Positions 37,601-46,480 of a stretch of 64,000 bases of DNA are shown piece by piece. The stretch is from Parus major. Its lineage: Eukaryota; Chordata; Aves; Passeriformes; Paridae. The DNA is taken from contig NC_031774.1 in assembly GCF_001522545.3 (NCBI RefSeq), positions 23,345,884-23,409,883 on the forward strand. Reading direction: 5' to 3'. Position numbers and translations under genes: made by a program. Each line of letters starts with the position of its first letter. Position 1 is the first letter of the stretch. The notes beneath the pieces were generated by a model. The model saw nothing but the letters and a program-made list of their open reading frames with translations. It was not told where the DNA came from and did not search any database.

Positions 37601-39500
37601 TACGTGTTCCGTACACGGGAATCGAGCGAGTACATCTCTCCGACACCCCCACAAACAGGAAAGGGGCAGAAGCACCTGACACACACCAGGCATTATTACT
37701 GCTGCTGGGGAAAGCATATATAGCTGCTTCCATCATCTGTATTTCTCTTTGCTACAACTTACAGTTATCTTGCTTTCTCTTCAACCAGACATTCATCAAT
37801 GCAAAATAATTATTCATAGTCCTTATCCCAGAGTGAAATTGAAAAGAGGGAAAAAAACAGAGTGGGTGTAGCTGTAAGGAAAGGGCTGTGAATAGTTCTC
37901 ATCTCAAATGTTTGTTCCAAGTTACCTGAATGTATCCCTTGCCCATACCACTCTGCCACAACTTCTTTTTTAATACAGGACCCAAATCCCATCTCCAAGG
38001 GTGTCATATGAGAAGCTCAGAAAAGCCTCGTTGAATCATGCAGTAAACAAGAAGCACACGGAGGTTTTTGAAGCTTTTAAGAGTGCCTAGAACACATTCT
38101 CCCTTCAATGAAGAAGAAGCTTCATTGCAAGCAGGTATTTTGAGCACACTAATAAGCAACTATAAGATCTTCATAAACACAATGCTCTGTTTCAAGACTG
38201 GGCCTACAAGTCAAACAACAGTATCCTACAATTACTTAAAATTAATCTCCATTTTACCTTCTTAGCAGATTAGTCAGAAACCTAGAGGGAAGTAGCAAAC
38301 AGTTCTAAGTTTTAAGGTGTGACACTCTCATTCTTTAAAGTTTATGGATTTTTTTTCAAGAGAAGATTAAATTCTAATAGTAAAACTGTTTCACATAATA
38401 TAAACATTCTGATGTAATAATCAAAGGCTCTGTAGTTCACTATATGCTCAGGCTTCGACTGATAAAGAGGTAATTTTTCCTCCTGATCAGGAAACAGATT
38501 CACTTTATAACCAGCTCCACTGACTTAGAAACAAAATTAATTCCTGTTGACCAGCAGTTACATTCTGTACTTCCCTAAGGTCTAAAAATGGTATCAGTTC
38601 AAAGGTCCATCCTCTCAATTTGTTTGTCAAGCCAAAGTATACAGACTAAACCAGAATCTGCTTCTACATACCCTGTACTATAACCACCAACATAATCACC
38701 ACCTCTCAACTATTGTATGAACACATATGCAGAAATGTTAAGATTATACAATACCATTTAAGCAAAATAAAGTGATCCTGTATGATCCTTCTGGACATCT
38801 ACAGACAGCCTGGTTCATCTGAGAGACTTTTTTCTTGTCACAAGAAGGAAAGGTCCTCCAGGTCAGGCCACTCCTGCAATAATTTGGAGATGCTCTAAAC
38901 TTTATTTGGACAGCCAACTAATTTTCGGCTACAACAGTAATTTGCCATGTTTTTCCCTCTTGGTATGTGCCTAGTCACACTGCTTTTGGGATTTGTAAGT
39001 AGGCAGTTTGTAGGCTTAGTCCAAAGAGTCCCTTTTCTACATGTTCACTGACATGGAAAGTGTCTCTGCTCCCACTGAATCCACGGCAATGACTCTGACT
39101 GTGCCCTAAGAGCCACACCTCCAACAGGAAAGAAAGATACGACCACATGTAAATCTCTGCTCTTTCCCAGCATAGTGCAAGCTCGCATGTTACAGGAAGT
39201 CTATACAATGGAGCGTGGGGTCTCACATTCTACTATTTCCAAACAGGCTCCGAAGTATTTTGATTTTAAATGACCACTTGCTGAGATTACAACGGGCCAC
39301 ATCTTTCCCAGGCCCCACTGACAGCCACCAAGTCGTTAGGAAAACGAATGGCAGCCGACACGCGGAACCGACCCCTGCGAGCAGCGAAGCAAAGAAAAAC
39401 GGAGACACCAAGCCGTAGCCAAAGGCATAGACCCACGTCGCGGCCCCCTCCCCTCGAAGGCCTCCCGCAGGCTCGGGGAGCTCCCAGCCCTGCCCTGCGG
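34614..39500 (-). other. ATG13: ATG13 5' intron region (non-coding)
   Basis: A+T-rich sequence between the CpG island and the first coding exon of ATG13. I see no coding exon; an additional untranslated exon could be present but cannot be recognised by eye. It contains the 12-bp minisatellite at 37,396. Confidence 0.6.
37396..37522. repeat. 12-bp minisatellite, ten complete units plus a partial one
   Basis: Tandem units GKGCTCCAGGCC, where the second base is T in units 1-3 and 5 and G in units 4 and 6-10, ending in a partial GGGCTCC. Otherwise the complete units are identical. Because 12 is a multiple of 3, every frame on both strands stays open through it, which explains several artefactual open frames (APGR, SRPG and ARPG repeats). 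It stands in a small G+C-rich patch (about 37,370-37,560) within otherwise A+T-rich ATG13 5' intron. Confidence 0.95.
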
Positions 39501-40290
39501 GGCCCGCGGTACCTGCGCGGGGCCGGCAGTGCTGGCGGCGCGGCGGCTCATCCCGCGCGGGGCCCGCTCCGCCGCCGCGCCCCGCCGCCTCCTCCGCGCC
39601 CCGACCGGGCACGGGGAGAGCCCCGCGGCCCCGGGACCGCGGTCGCCGCCTCCAAGCCTCGAAGCCGCCCCGGGGCTCCGGCCGGCGCCCCTCCTCCTCC
39701 TCGTTCCCGGTCCGGGGGTCTCGTCGCGAGTGTCAGTGCCGGCGGGGGTGCGCGGCCGGCGGCAGGGGCCTGGCCGGGGCTGCCACTGCCCTCAAAGCCA
39801 CGGGCTGCGCCGCGCCGCCGCCATCGCCGCTGTTTGTTTTCATCCGCTGCGGGCGGGGGGGGGGAAGGAAGGAAGGAGGAAGGGAGGAAAGAAAGGAGGT
39901 GCCTGAGTGTCCGCAGCGGCACTTTCCGCACGCAGCCGCCGCTCCCCGCCCGCCCGCGGGCGCGCAGAGCCCGCAGTCCGGCGGGGCAGGAGGTCACCGA
40001 GGCCGAGAAAAGCCGGGCAGCGCCCGACGCCGCTGCCGCCGGTAGCCCTTGCCTGTGGCGAATCTATCGCGGCGAACGTGGGGCCGGGCCGGCGGGGACC
40101 GCCTGGGAGCGGCCGCGGGGCCGGGAAGGGGTGGGACGACTCCGGTCGGGCGGCCCGTGGGGCTGCCCGCGGTTCGTGTCTGCCGGGCCCGGCGGCGGTG
40201 ACTGCGGACGACTCCAGCTCCCTCTCCGCCACGGGAAGTAAATTCCTGTCAGAGCCAGGCAGAGTTGTCGGCTCCGCGGTGAGCCCACCT
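39345..40290. promoter_or_regulatory. CpG island, probable bidirectional ATG13/HARBI1 promoter
   Basis: A very G+C- and CpG-rich kilobase between the divergent ATG13 and HARBI1 genes; flanking sequence is A+T-rich. It has many GC-box-like runs and no TATA box that I can place. A plausible donor for the untranslated first exon of ATG13 lies on the minus strand at 39,507-39,512 (GCGCAG|GTACCG), putting that exon just above 39,513. A plausible untranslated HARBI1 exon donor is at 40,280 (CGCG|GTGAGC). Start sites are not visible from sequence. Human ATG13 and HARBI1 are also head-to-head. Confidence 0.75.
39851..39899. repeat. Polypurine (GGAA/GGGA)n tract in the CpG island
   Basis: A G run followed by GGAAGGAAGGAGG-type repeats, about 49 bases nearly all purine on the plus strand, in the middle of the shared promoter. 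Such a tract can adopt G-quadruplex or triplex structure; that is inference. Confidence 0.8.
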
Positions 40291-40475
40291 GGCTGCTAGT
40301 GTATTTAAAAGCAGAAAAAGAAAAGTAAAAAAGGTTTGCTGGATGATCAGACCAAAAGGAAAACGATAACGGAGTCTGAAAAGCTCACCAGTAAGAACCG
40401 TTCTGAGTATCCTCTTTTGTTTTATGCGGGTGAAGCCTCTGGGAAAGCCCGCAGGGACTCCCCTGGCCGTCAGCC

Positions 40476-42086
40476 ATGGCCGTACCTATCGCGGTTCTTG
40501 ACTGCGACCTCTTGCTCTATGGCCGCGGACACAGGACTTTGGATCGCTTCAAGCTGGAGGATGTCACGGATGAGTATCTAGTATCCACGTACGGCTTTCC
40601 CCGACAGTTCATTTGCTACCTAGTGGATCTCCTGGGAGCCACTCTCTCACGCCCTACACAGCGGTCCAGAGCCATCAGTCCAGAGACGCAAATACTTGCT
40701 GCGTTGGGTTTCTATACCTCTGGCTCTTTCCAGACTCGCATGGGGGATGCTATTGGCATTAGCCAAGCCTCGATGAGCCGCTGTGTTGCCAACGTAACCG
40801 AGGCACTGGTGGAAAGAGCCTCACAGTTCATTCACTTTCCTAAAGATGAAGCCACTGTTCAGACCCTGAAGGAGGACTTTTATGGGCTGGCAGGAATGCC
40901 GGGAGTGCTGGGGGTGGTTGACTGCACCCACGTGGCAATCAAAGCACCAAACGCTGAGGACCTGTCCTATGTGAACCGAAAGGGTCTCCATTCCCTGAAC
41001 TGCCTCATGGTGTGTGATTCCAGAGGAGTCCTCCTTAGTGCTGAAACGCACTGGCCAGGGAGCCTGCCGGACTGCACGGTGTTGGAGCAGGCAGCCCTCA
41101 CAAGCCAGTTTGAAACTGAGCTACATAAAGATGGCTGGCTACTTGGTAAGTCAATTTTTCATCCTTGTTTTCAGCAGAAAGTCTATCATATATTGTCTCC
41201 TTACTGAGTGAGAACCTCTAGGCACAAGTGATATGTTTACTTTCGGTTGCTTTCCTGCAAATTGGTTTGAGATTTATGATTAGGTTTGGACAACCCTTAT
41301 CTTGGAATCTTAGAACAGTAACTTCTAATCTGTGTTTTATACAGTCTAATTATTGTATATATTAATCCTTATTCATTCTGTTAATAGCTTTCTTTCAGTA
41401 TTCTACACCTTTCCATGCTGAATTATGCAATTTTTAATTCTAGGTACTGTGCTAGTCCTACTGCTTCCCCCTGTTTTATGCAGTAGATTAATTCTCTTAA
41501 AACTCTTCTGTGGAAAATCTTTCAGGATTTTCTTGTGTAAAACTGAATGCCTTTACTTTGCCATTCATAAACCGGAGTTACTTCTTCCGTGCCTTCTCTT
41601 TTAGCCAGAGGAAGAATTTATTCTGTATCTGCTGTACCAGAAAACCAGTCTGAAATCTGTGGCTAACTGTAGGTGTGTAACCTGTCCTGCTCCTTTCCAC
41701 TGCTAACAGGTGACAGCTCCTTCTTGCTCCGGACGTGGTTGATGACCCCTCTGCACATCCCTGAGACGCCTGCAGAGTACCGCTACAACATGGCCCATTC
41801 CGCCACTCACAACATCATTGAGCGCACGTTCAGAACCATCCGGTCGCGGTTCCGCTGCCTTGATGGCTCCAAAGGCACCCTGCAGTATTCTCCAGAGAAG
41901 TCCAGCCACATCATTCTGGCCTGCTGCGTGCTTCATAACATCTCCCTGGAACATGGACTGGACGTGTGGTCTGCACCAGCCACAGGGCACATGGAACAAT
42001 CGGAAGAAGAATATGAGCAAATGGAATCGGTGGACTCAGAAGCCTGTCGTGTCCGTCAGGAACTTTTACTTACTCATTTTAGCTAA
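40476..42086 (+). CDS. HARBI1: HARBI1, domesticated Harbinger transposase-derived nuclease
   Basis: Vertebrate gene derived from the transposase of a PIF/Harbinger DNA transposon; in human it works with the Myb-like protein NAIF1, which carries it to the nucleus. Coding exons 40476-41145 and 41710-42086 join G|GT across a 564-bp intron (GTAAGT...ACAG) to give 348 residues; the human protein has 349. The start ATG has G at -3 and +4. A helix-turn-helix-like stretch lies at about residues 86-112 ([18 protein letters not shown]). The DDE catalytic triad of the family is present: D149 (GVVDCTHV), D199 (GSLPDCTV) and E261 (NIIERTFR), with the RFRCLDG block after it. No terminal inverted repeats flank it, as expected of a gene and not an active element. 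An AATAAA at 43,132 is a possible 3' end. Confidence 0.96.
41253..41440 (+). repeat. Segment in the HARBI1 intron, duplicated at 44,441-44,870
   Basis: 41,253-41,287 matches 44,441-44,475 with 4 differences in 35 bases. 41,294-41,364 matches 44,742-44,810 with 9 substitutions and one 2-base gap. Weaker similarity continues to about 41,440 (ATTATGCAATTTTTAATTCT against ATTACGCAGTTTTTAAATTC). In this copy the two strong blocks are 6 bases apart. Confidence 0.8.
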
Positions 42087-43131
42087 TGTTGTGACAGAGA
42101 CAAGGCTTCTAACAGTTCATCTGAAAAGTTATCTGGAACAAAAATGCCTCTTCCTCTTCTTTTAGCCTGTAGAGACTTAAGGAGATGTGAGATGAGAAGA
42201 AATTTATTCTCTTCATTTCAGGCAAATTTCTGAACTTCTCTCAATCTCTCCAGAGATTCAATTTAATTGGTACATTTTTGTTGTCATGATGCTTAGAGAC
42301 ACCCTTTTCACTTGACTTAGAGAACAATGACTAATGTGACAACAGTGGGAAAATTAGGGGAATTGTCTTCTGTAGTGATGGAAAATCTGTTAACCTTATG
42401 CTGTTTTACAAAGCAACGATTCTTTTCCACTGTGTAACTCAAAACACGATTGATTTTTTTAAACAGTATTTTGCAGAAATTAAATTTCCACATGAGCTCC
42501 TTTCTACTATGAATTCGTGAGCAGCAAAGCAAACATTTACATTTTTGTTTGTAGATATAAAGTCTTGCTCAACATTATTTTGCCGTTTTGCACATGTCAC
42601 AAACCCCAGTGATTTATCTGAAAGCTGGCAGCTGTGTCCTGGGAGGGGTCTGGCATTTTGCTGGGCACACACTAGTGCTTGCACATATCTAGAGGGGTTG
42701 AACATTCCTTCTTTCCCAAACAGGCTGGAGAAGATGTTCTGCTGTGGTGACTGTGTCGGGTGCTTAACAGATATCAGGAAATAGGCTAGTGGAGTTGAGG
42801 CTGGTTTTCTCCTGCGGCAGGAAATTGGTCATCTTGTTGGCTGCTGTAAAAGAAATGCCAAGGACTGACTGGGTCACAGAAATTGAACCAATTGCAAAAG
42901 CTCTCCATTTAGATCAAAGCAGAGGTGTGGAAAGGCTGCTCTAGCACTGCTGGCAGTCTGCTTCTTCAGTGGAACAGGATGACTGATGCACACAGTTGTT
43001 GCTGGCACCAGGCTGGGCAGTTTCCTGGAAATGTTCTCTTTCTAAAAGGCACAAGTGTTTCCAAGGATCTCATGACAGCAGTCTAAGAAATTTTGTTTCT
43101 TAGATTTTATTTCTTACTGGGCAGTAAATGT

Positions 43132-43137
43132 AATAAA
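43132..43137 (+). terminator. Possible HARBI1 poly(A) signal
   Basis: AATAAA about 1.05 kb after the HARBI1 stop codon, 27 bases after a 9-bp-arm hairpin (43,082-43,104). Other signals may be used. Confidence 0.35.
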
Positions 43138-44126
43138 AGTGGTAGGGAATGCAGAAAACTACAAAACTAACTACTTAAAGCAGCAGTGGTACTGCCTGAC
43201 ATTGTGGGTCTGTCCTTTCAGAGGAAGTGAGCCTGGATCATGCCCCACATTTGATGAATACAAGCGTATGGGACACGTTTTGCAGTGCAGGGTGGAGATG
43301 CAGGGTTAGATACACTCTGCCAGGTTTGCAGTGGCAGTAAGCATTTAGTAGCTCACAGAAAACCAAGCGTGCTTGATGACATGTAAACAAGATGTTTTCA
43401 GAAGCCTCAATGAGAGCTGTAAAATGTTATGTACAAAGATCTCAGATGTAATTCCATTTTCTTTATACAAGGTATTATACAAGAACTATTATTGGTCACT
43501 GCAGCAAAACTCCTGATCCTTTTACCTAGGAAAAAGCAGACAAGCATTGTTTTCTAAAAAAAACATTTTTAAGGTAAGGGTTGCTGCCGTATATGGTGCC
43601 TGATGGCTCATAATCACATCTGATGGTCTGTGCTAAAAATACTGTTCACTAGACCAAAACACCAGCAGACACTGAATGAGCTGTGTGGGTGGTGGTAAGG
43701 TCAAGTGAGACTTGGACATGTGGTACAAGGTACAAACATTGTCACTTAATGACAAGCTGGAGTTTCTCAATTTACGCTATGAATAGCTCTTCCCAGCATG
43801 TGCTGAGGCCAGAACAAACTCAGTGTTCACTTCCTGGAACACGTTTCCTGCTCAGTTTTGTCTTCTTTCAGCCACTGTCACCTGTGGTAGAACTTAATTT
43901 CAAAACCAATCTCACTGCTTGTCAGTTTGGGCAAAAACTGCGTCAGGCCACACCAGACAACACCACTCCACTGAACACTATTCTTGCCTGAGTCAGATGT
44001 CAGTACCCTTCTCTTTGCTCAGGAAATGTAGGGAGCAGTTTCCACCACATACTCCTATCCAGCTTCCTTCAAAACAATTCACCCATACTTTTTTGTTTTC
44101 CCTCAGAAAAGGCTTTTTTCTTTTCC

Positions 44127-44415
44127 CTCATGGGACCAGGTTGCTCAGAACTCCCTCCATCCAACCTGGCCTTGAACATTTCAGGGATGGGGCGTTCACA
44201 GCTTCTCTGGACAACCTGCTTCTGTGTCTCACCATCCTCACAGTAAAGAATTTTCTATCTAATCTAAACCTACTCTCTTTCAATTTAAAGCCCTTCCCCT
44301 TTGTCCTGTCACTACACACTCCAGTAAACAGTCTTGCTCTAGTTCCTCTAAGTTCCCCTCAAGTACCAGAAGGCAGCACTTAGGTCATGCAGAAGCACTC
44401 TCTTTTCCAGGCTGA
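44127..44415 (-). mobile_element. CR1 LINE 3' fragment
   Basis: Read on the minus strand it follows CR1 3'UTR order: GACAGGACAAAGGGGAAGGG, TTTAAATTGAAAGAGAGTAG, AAGCAGGTTGTCCAGAGAAG, AAGGCCAGGTTGGATGGA, then AGCAACCTGGTC. The same TTTAAATTGAAAGAGAGTAG block occurs in the CR1 at 19,893. It is truncated at both ends. Confidence 0.88.
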
Positions 44416-44440
44416 AAAACAAATTGAAAAAAAAAAAAAA

Positions 44441-44870
44441 TTCTGCAAATTGTTTTGAGATTTGTGATTTGGTTTATGCAGAAAATCATGCTGTGGAAAT
44501 CCAGTGTCCACAAAGGAGACAGAGGAGTCCTGCAACTTTATTTGAATAAAGGGAGAGAGTTCACTGGGCCATACCCATGGAAAGGACAAAGCCTCCTTTT
44601 ATCCTAAACTCCTGACTGCACCTCGCCCACTTCCTTTCCCCATTTGCTGAGGTATTGGGAAGGCAGATCCCGACCCACCTGCTACATATTCCCCTAAAGT
44701 TCAGTTCATTAACTCTTATTTCTCCTTTTAAGTCTGGAAGGCCCTTATCTTGGAAGTTTAGAACAGTAACTTCCAATCTGTTTTATACAGTCCGACTATT
44801 GTGCGTATTAGTTTACATTCATTCTGTTAAGAGGGTTTTTCCAGAATCCCGCATCGCCCTAAGCTAAATT
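44441..44870 (+). repeat. Interrupted copy of the HARBI1-intron segment upstream of AMBRA1
   Basis: Same orientation and block order as 41,253-41,440, but the two strong blocks are separated by 266 bases (44,476-44,741) that are absent from the other copy. Similarity continues up to the edge of the AMBRA1 CpG island. It is either a local duplication about 3 kb apart or two copies of an unrecognised dispersed repeat. Confidence 0.75.
44492..44741 (-). mobile_element. Possible solo LTR (unclassified), antisense to AMBRA1
   Basis: Sequence inserted between two blocks that are adjacent in the 41,253 copy. On the minus strand it has a TATA-like GATAAAAGGA, then about 60 bases later AATAAA (CAAATAAAGTTGCAGGAC), and ends GGATTTCCACA, i.e. 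with CA, in the order expected of U3-R-U5. I cannot define the 5' TG end or a target-site duplication and see no open frame, so this is tentative. Confidence 0.35.
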
Positions 44871-44884
44871 ACGCAGTTTTTAAA

Positions 44885-45560
44885 TTCTGGGCTGGGGCGC
44901 TGCCCCGCAGTTCTCGGGGCTCGACTGCTCTCGCCTGCCCTCCGTCGCCTCCGGGAGGCGGTGAAAGACCTCGTCGCTCGACTGGCGCTGCCTGGCGGCG
45001 TTCTAGCCTCGGCTGCTCGGGCCTTGGTCCCGCGCTCGGCGCCGCCGCCGTTGGGCCCCGCTCGGCGCTCGGCTGGCCCGCCTGGCCGGAGCTCGGCGCG
45101 GCGGCGGCGACGACCGACCCCGGGGCCGCTCCGCCCGCCCGGCCCGGCCCCGCTCCGGCCCCGCCGCTGCAGGTACGCTCCGGGCCTACGCGCGCCGCCG
45201 CCGCCGCGCCGCCGCCGCCGCGCCGCCGCTCCCGGGCGGGCGCGGTCGACCCCGCGGCGGCGCCCCGGAAGGCGGCGGTACCGACCCGCGTGAGGCCGCG
45301 GCGGGTGGAGCGCGGTCGGGAGGGAGTCGGGACTCGCTGCCGGAGCCTTTGTACGGGAGTTCCGGAACCGCGGCCTTACGGTGGGGGGCGCGGGGAGGCC
45401 GGCGCGCTGCCCCGGGCCGGGCGCCGTGGCGGGAGGGCGAAAGCCGCGGCGCTGCCTCCCGCCGGCCGGCGGGAACGGGAGCCCCCGGGGAGAGCGTCCC
45501 GGAGAGAGCGTCCCGGAGAGCAGCCCGTGCCCCGCTCCGCCCTCTCGAGCGTACCTCAAA
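44885..45560 (+). promoter_or_regulatory. AMBRA1: CpG island: AMBRA1 promoter and probable untranslated exon 1
   Basis: Abrupt change at about 44,885 to very G+C- and CpG-rich sequence with an ETS-like CCGGAAGG at 45,266. A good donor, GCTGCAG|GTACGC, at 45,172/45,173 would end an untranslated first exon. An interrupted (CCG)n tract follows at 45,191-45,230. Open frames across the island on both strands come from its base composition. The transcription start cannot be read from sequence. Confidence 0.65.
45191..45230. repeat. Interrupted (CCG)n trinucleotide repeat
   Basis: Blocks of four to five CCG/GCC units separated by GCG, 19 bases after the presumed AMBRA1 exon 1 donor. Short in this allele. 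Confidence 0.85.
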
Positions 45561-46309
45561 CCGGATTTTCTGTCCCAGCTTGGGTGCCTGGCGCTTCCCT
45601 GTCCATCGCCCCCGCCCCTCCTGCTTCCCCCACGGCACCGTCCGGGGGCCCGTGGTCTGGGCTCGGTCCGGTTGCGTTCTGTGGCTGTTGTTTTGACATA
45701 ATGTTTTTAATTGTTGTTTTCCGGCCTTACCCAAATAAAACGTGCAGCAAGTGTTGTCTGCTCTATCTCTCCTGTTCAAGTGTGTTGCAGAACACGCTTA
45801 TGAAAGTAGTGTTTGGCATAAATTGTATTCAAGGGTGCCTCTATTTATGTCTTGTGAGGAAACGACCCCAGCTAACTCGCCAGCTATGGGAACGTTATTT
45901 GTTGTCATCTACCACATTTTTCCCGACAACACATAAATTTCTGTAGTGTTTTTGTAGTGTTTTTTGGATCACTTGTGGTCCTGTCAATACCATGCGTTCT
46001 GCTGCCTTTGGAAAGCAGTTTTTCCTGAACTAAATCAACGTTTCATCTTCAAGGGATCCTGTAGGTGGTTACGAGTAGCTTTTCTTGCTACACACTTTTG
46101 AGTATTGTTCTGTGGTAACAGACTGATTCAAGAATTGTTATCTAAATGCAAGCCTGTCTTCAGGAAGATTAGCTGTATGAACGTGAAGTCTGTGTCAGTA
46201 CGGTCACTGCTCAGTGCTGCTCCGTTTTCTTCTCTGCATGAAGTGTTCTTTGGTCTTTATTTAAAAACCCAGTGTGTTTTTTCTATATTTGTCCTTGTTT
46301 ACTGCTCCA

Positions 46310-46480
46310 CCCAGCTTGGTGTCCTCTGCAAATGTCATCTGGCTTCTTTTGCCACTCCCATCCTCTTTCAAATTGCTAATGGGGATGTTAAAAAGGGACC
46401 TAGGAATGACCTGCTGGTAATGTGCACTTATTGCCAGTCCATTACTGGTCTGTTAAGTTTGTTGTTGGGTCAGTTTTCAG
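46310..46480 (-). mobile_element. CR1 LINE ORF2 reverse-transcriptase fragment
   Basis: The minus-strand translation contains TFAEDTKLG, a decayed form of the FADDTKLGG block around the catalytic YADD/FADD motif of CR1 reverse transcriptase. The flanking nucleotide sequence (AGCTTGGTGTCCTCTGCAAA and GGGGATGTTAAAAAGGGACC on the plus strand) is the familiar antisense CR1 pattern. One catalytic aspartate is replaced by glutamate and the copy is a dead fragment. Confidence 0.75.

Larger units (their letters stand above)
42087..44884. other. HARBI1 3'UTR and HARBI1-AMBRA1 intergenic sequence
   Basis: No coding gene is supported. The first kilobase is probably HARBI1 3'UTR. The distal part holds a minus-strand CR1 fragment (44,127-44,415) and a segment duplicated from, or with, the HARBI1 intron (44,441-44,870), interrupted by an LTR-like insertion. 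Confidence 0.6.

Noticed and set aside
37247..37723. Open frames of 66-156 codons with APGR, SRPG or ARPG repeats
   Set aside because: They are the 12-bp minisatellite read in each frame; a repeat unit divisible by three keeps every frame open.
39348..40241. 297-codon open frame across the CpG island
   Set aside because: Proline/arginine/alanine-rich translation caused by G+C composition; several other frames on both strands are open over the same DNA, and there are no domains or splice support.
43082..43104. 9-bp-arm hairpin before AATAAA at 43,132, as a regulatory structure
   Set aside because: Short A+T-rich arms of this size are expected by chance; not reported as a finding.
44864..45946. 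Long open frames on both strands of the AMBRA1 CpG island (231, 218 and 197 codons)
   Set aside because: Low-complexity, G+C-driven translations with no recognisable domain; the true AMBRA1 start is at 55,863.
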